From assembly GCA_031266255.1 (NCBI GenBank), contig JAISBK010000044.1, positions 1 to 22,084 on the forward strand: 22,084 nucleotides of DNA, written 5' to 3'. Shown here piece by piece: positions 20,416 through 22,084 of this stretch; positions within the stretch are counted from its first letter, which is position 1; each line of letters opens with the position of its first letter. The notes below the pieces were generated by a model. The model saw nothing but the letters and a program-made list of their open reading frames with translations, was not told the origin of the DNA and searched no databases. Source of the stretch: Treponema sp. (GTDB lineage: Bacteria > Spirochaetota > Spirochaetia > Treponematales > Breznakiellaceae). The position numbers and the translations under genes were made by a program.

Positions 20416-21681
20416 CAGGGCGAGCGCATTAAAAAAGGGGGTAAAGAAGTGGTAAAAAAAGCCGAAGAAGGTGAGATTGGAGGCACTCATGATCCCCGAA
20501 ACCATACCACCCATAATCGACTTTTTTAACGATATCAAAGACCCGCGGATCGAAAGGAAAAAATGTTATCCCCTCATCGAAGTTATCGTCATCAGCCTCC
20601 TGTCCGTTATGGCCTTCGCCAAAGGCTGGGAAGATATCGAATTGTACGGAAAAACCAAAGAAGCCTGGCTGAAACAGTTTCTCCCCCTGAAAAATGGCAT
20701 TCCCAAACACGATGTATACCGACGGGTCTTTAACCGGCTTGACCCCCGGGAGATCGAGCGTTGTTTTATGGCCTGGGTACGGGCGATAAAACGAGACCAG
20801 GAACGAGAAGTCATCGCTATAGACGGGAAGACCGTCCGGGGAAGCTTCAATATCCGAAAGGAAAGTAAAGCCATCCATCTGGTGAGCGCCTGGGCTACCG
20901 AGAACCGGCTGGTGTTTGCCCAGGTAAAAACCGAGGAAAAGAGTAATGAAATCACGGCGATACCGACCTTATTGGAGATGATAGTTCTCAAGGGGTGTAT
21001 CGTGACCATAGACGCCATGGGTTGCCCGTATAAAATAGCTAACCAGATAGTCAACGCGGGAGCCGATTACGTGTTCTCCCTCAAAGAGAATCAAGAAACA
21101 CTCTATGACGATGTTAAAACGTACTTTGAAGGCGTTGATTTTGCCTACCCGGACCCCTTGATTAAGACCAGCAGTACCTTTGAGGTCGATCATGGGCGGC
21201 AGGAACGGCGGAACCATGCCGTCACCGATGATGTTTCGTGGTTAGTTGCCGCTCATCCGGCCTGGAAGACCATAAAGTCCATAGGCGTGGTTGAATCAAT
21301 CCGTACCGTCGGCGAGACAGTTTCAACCGAACTGCGGTATTATATCTCAAGTCTCCCGGCCAACCCGGTCGTGTTTGGTACCAGCGTTCGTGCTCACTGG
21401 GGTATAGAGAATTCCCTCCATTATGTTCTTGATGTTGCGTTTGGGGAGGATGCCTGTCGGATAAAAAGCGGCAATGCACCGGAGAATATAGCCTTTATCC
21501 GTAAAATCGCGCTTTCTCTGGCACGATCGGATACCGATTCAAAGAGAAGCATTGCCAGTAGAATCAAACAGATGGCCTGGTCCGAACAATATCTTGAGCA
21601 ATTATTATTCCAATCGGGATTTGTCGATCAAACGGAGGCTTCGGCGCCTATTCACTAAGAATTTTTAATGCGCTCGCCCTG
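20416..21681 (+). mobile_element. Intact ISAs1-family insertion sequence
   Basis: A 1266-bp element bounded by perfect 20-bp inverted repeats, CAGGGCGAGCGCATTAAAAA (20416-20435) and its complement (21662-21681). A perfect 10-bp direct repeat, GAGAAAATTT, flanks it at 20406-20415 and 21682-21691; this length is usual for ISAs1. The untouched ends, the duplication and the open transposase gene indicate a recent and possibly active insertion. Confidence 0.95.
20489..21658 (+). CDS. ISAs1-family DDE transposase
   Basis: Cuts and joins the ends of the surrounding element. The ATG at 20489 follows GGAGG (20479-20483) at a good distance and gives 389 residues (MIPETIPPIIDFFNDIKDPR); a GTG at 20471 is an alternative. 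The N-terminal DUF4372/H-repeat-like domain (DPRIERKKCYPLIEVIVISL, FAKGWEDIELYGKTKEAWL) is followed by the catalytic core: AIDGKTVRGS (first Asp), TIDAMGCP (second Asp), and HWGIENSLHYVLDVAFGED (the Glu in WGIEN). The length matches intact members of the family, and no stop or shift interrupts it. It is the only gene in the element and fills it almost end to end. Confidence 0.95.
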   Translation: MIPETIPPIIDFFNDIKDPRIERKKCYPLIEVIVISLLSVMAFAKGWEDIELYGKTKEAWLKQFLPLKNGIPKHDVYRRVFNRLDPREIERCFMAWVRAIKRDQEREVIAIDGKTVRGSFNIRKESKAIHLVSAWATENRLVFAQVKTEEKSNEITAIPTLLEMIVLKGCIVTIDAMGCPYKIANQIVNAGADYVFSLKENQETLYDDVKTYFEGVDFAYPDPLIKTSSTFEVDHGRQERRNHAVTDDVSWLVAAHPAWKTIKSIGVVESIRTVGETVSTELRYYISSLPANPVVFGTSVRAHWGIENSLHYVLDVAFGEDACRIKSGNAPENIAFIRKIALSLARSDTDSKRSIASRIKQMAWSEQYLEQLLFQSGFVDQTEASAPIH

Positions 21682-21691
21682 GAGAAAATTT
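21682..21691. repeat. Target-site duplication of the ISAs1 element, right copy
   Basis: GAGAAAATTT, identical to 20406-20415 directly before the left inverted repeat. Confidence 0.93.
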
Positions 21692-21880
21692 TAAGACAAA
21701 TTGCACATAACGTTCCGGCTGGTTACGACGTTTTGGCGGCCCGGATAAGCAAATGCGTAACATTTGCAGGGCCGACAAAATGTGGGTGGAGTGAGGCGTG
21801 GGAATGGAGCGTAGCGGAATGACCTAGGCGAACGGAACCCCGAGTCGCCTACTGGCGGCGAAGCGTAAAACGGACCTGTT
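21692..21880. other. Non-coding, strongly folded segment (possible attC-like site or structured repeat)
   Basis: No gene is supported. Nested inverted repeats dominate. ACGTTTTG (21727-21734) faces CAAAATGT (21776-21783), CGGCCC (21737-21742) faces GGGCCG (21769-21774), and GCAAATG (21749-21755) faces CATTTGC (21761-21767) around CGTAA, forming one long imperfect hairpin. GTTCCG (21712-21717) can close over it with CGGAAC (21833-21838). A second hairpin is TAGGCGA (21825-21831) with TCGCCTA (21845-21851). On the minus strand the segment ends in CGTTATGTGC, which resembles the last part of integron attC sites, but the matching partner box was not found. Confidence 0.45.
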
Positions 21881-21989
21881 GAGGCTGTCGAATTAATCCA
21901 TTTTTTCATAAAACGACTTTTCTAATTGCTTATAATACAAAGAATTAAAATAATCGGAAAACGCCAAAATTGACTTTTTCGACAGCTTC
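21881..21989. mobile_element. MITE-like element, 109 bp
   Basis: The ends GAGGCTGTCGAA (21881-21892) and TTCGACAGCTTC (21978-21989) are inverted repeats matching at 11 of 12 positions, and the AT-rich interior has no coding capacity. GTT directly flanks both ends and could be a 3-bp target duplication. A 58-bp portion is repeated at 15481-15538 with 90% identity. Both facts suggest a small non-autonomous transposable element; no autonomous partner with these ends lies in the window. Confidence 0.7.
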
Positions 21990-21990
21990 G

Positions 21991-22083
21991 TTAGGTAAAG
22001 TTGGGACTGCTCCAATTTTCTTTTTTTATTTCCTCTTTCCAATTATTATTGGAATCACCATACTTAAAAGCGTTATAAGTGAT
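21991..22083 (-). CDS. Possible C-terminal end of a gene entering from the right edge
   Basis: On the minus strand a frame is open from the window edge to a TAA at 21991-21993 (30 residues, ITYNAFKYGDSNNNWKEEIK and following). A second frame, from 22082 to a TAA at 22026-22028, reads SLITLLSMVIPIIIGKRK, which looks like a membrane segment with a basic tail. Only one can be real, and neither can be chosen without the sequence beyond the edge. Confidence 0.25.
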   Translation of the reverse strand: MTYNAFKYGDSNNNWKEEIKKENWSSPNFT

Positions 22084-22084
22084 A

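Overview
The window looks like chromosomal DNA of a hydrogen-metabolising, acetogenic spirochaete, most likely a termite-gut Treponema close to T. primitia. This is inferred from gene content: a trimeric NAD(P)-linked [FeFe] hydrogenase, the H-cluster maturase HydE, a CooC-type nickel chaperone for CO dehydrogenase/acetyl-CoA synthase, molybdenum-cofactor genes, and spirochaete-style small exported proteins. No rRNA, tRNA or CRISPR array was seen.

Layout. (1) 1-2000, minus strand, AT-rich: five consecutive small exported proteins or lipoproteins (the first cut by the window edge), then an unassigned 72-aa ORF. (2) 2319-2642: a small XRE-type regulator. (3) 2901-4022: a decayed insertion sequence with perfect 20-bp terminal inverted repeats around a broken DDE transposase. 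(4) 4150-4271: three 19-bp repeats and a palindrome in front of the hydrogenase genes. (5) 4303-8466: hydC-hydB-hydA, ended by a strong terminator. (6) 8628-10022: cooC and a MobB-like P-loop gene with an extra cysteine cluster; moeA (10009-11241, minus) converges on it and overlaps its end. (7) 11570-11794: an IS5-like transposase relic. (8) 12010-15331: gatC-gatA-gatB. (9) 15406-15765: a graveyard holding a transposase start, one end of a small mobile repeat, and the last part of an ABC-transporter ATPase. (10) 15982-17172: an unusually long nucleoside-diphosphate-kinase-like protein. (11) 17225-18472: tyrS, with a promoter that would give a leaderless mRNA. (12) 18488-19519, minus: hydE. 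(13) 19578-20348, minus: an AT-rich PAP2-family protein. (14) 20416-21681: an intact ISAs1-family element with perfect inverted repeats and a 10-bp target duplication. (15) 21700-22084: a strongly folded non-coding segment, a 109-bp MITE-like element, and possibly the end of another gene.

How the genes work together. HydABC would exchange electrons between H2, NAD(P) and ferredoxin in the cytoplasm; HydE helps build its H-cluster. CooC would serve nickel insertion into CO dehydrogenase/acetyl-CoA synthase. MoeA and the MobB-like protein would serve a molybdenum or tungsten enzyme such as formate dehydrogenase. Together they form a metal-cofactor island for H2 + CO2 acetogenesis; the catalytic CODH/ACS and formate dehydrogenase genes are not in this window. 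gatCAB and tyrS are translation housekeeping genes. Transposable elements, mostly decayed, sit in nearly every long gap.

I found no clearly new multi-gene system. The strongest leads are the repeat array before hydC, the cysteine-bearing MobB-like protein beside cooC, the extended NDK protein, and the fold after the ISAs1 element.
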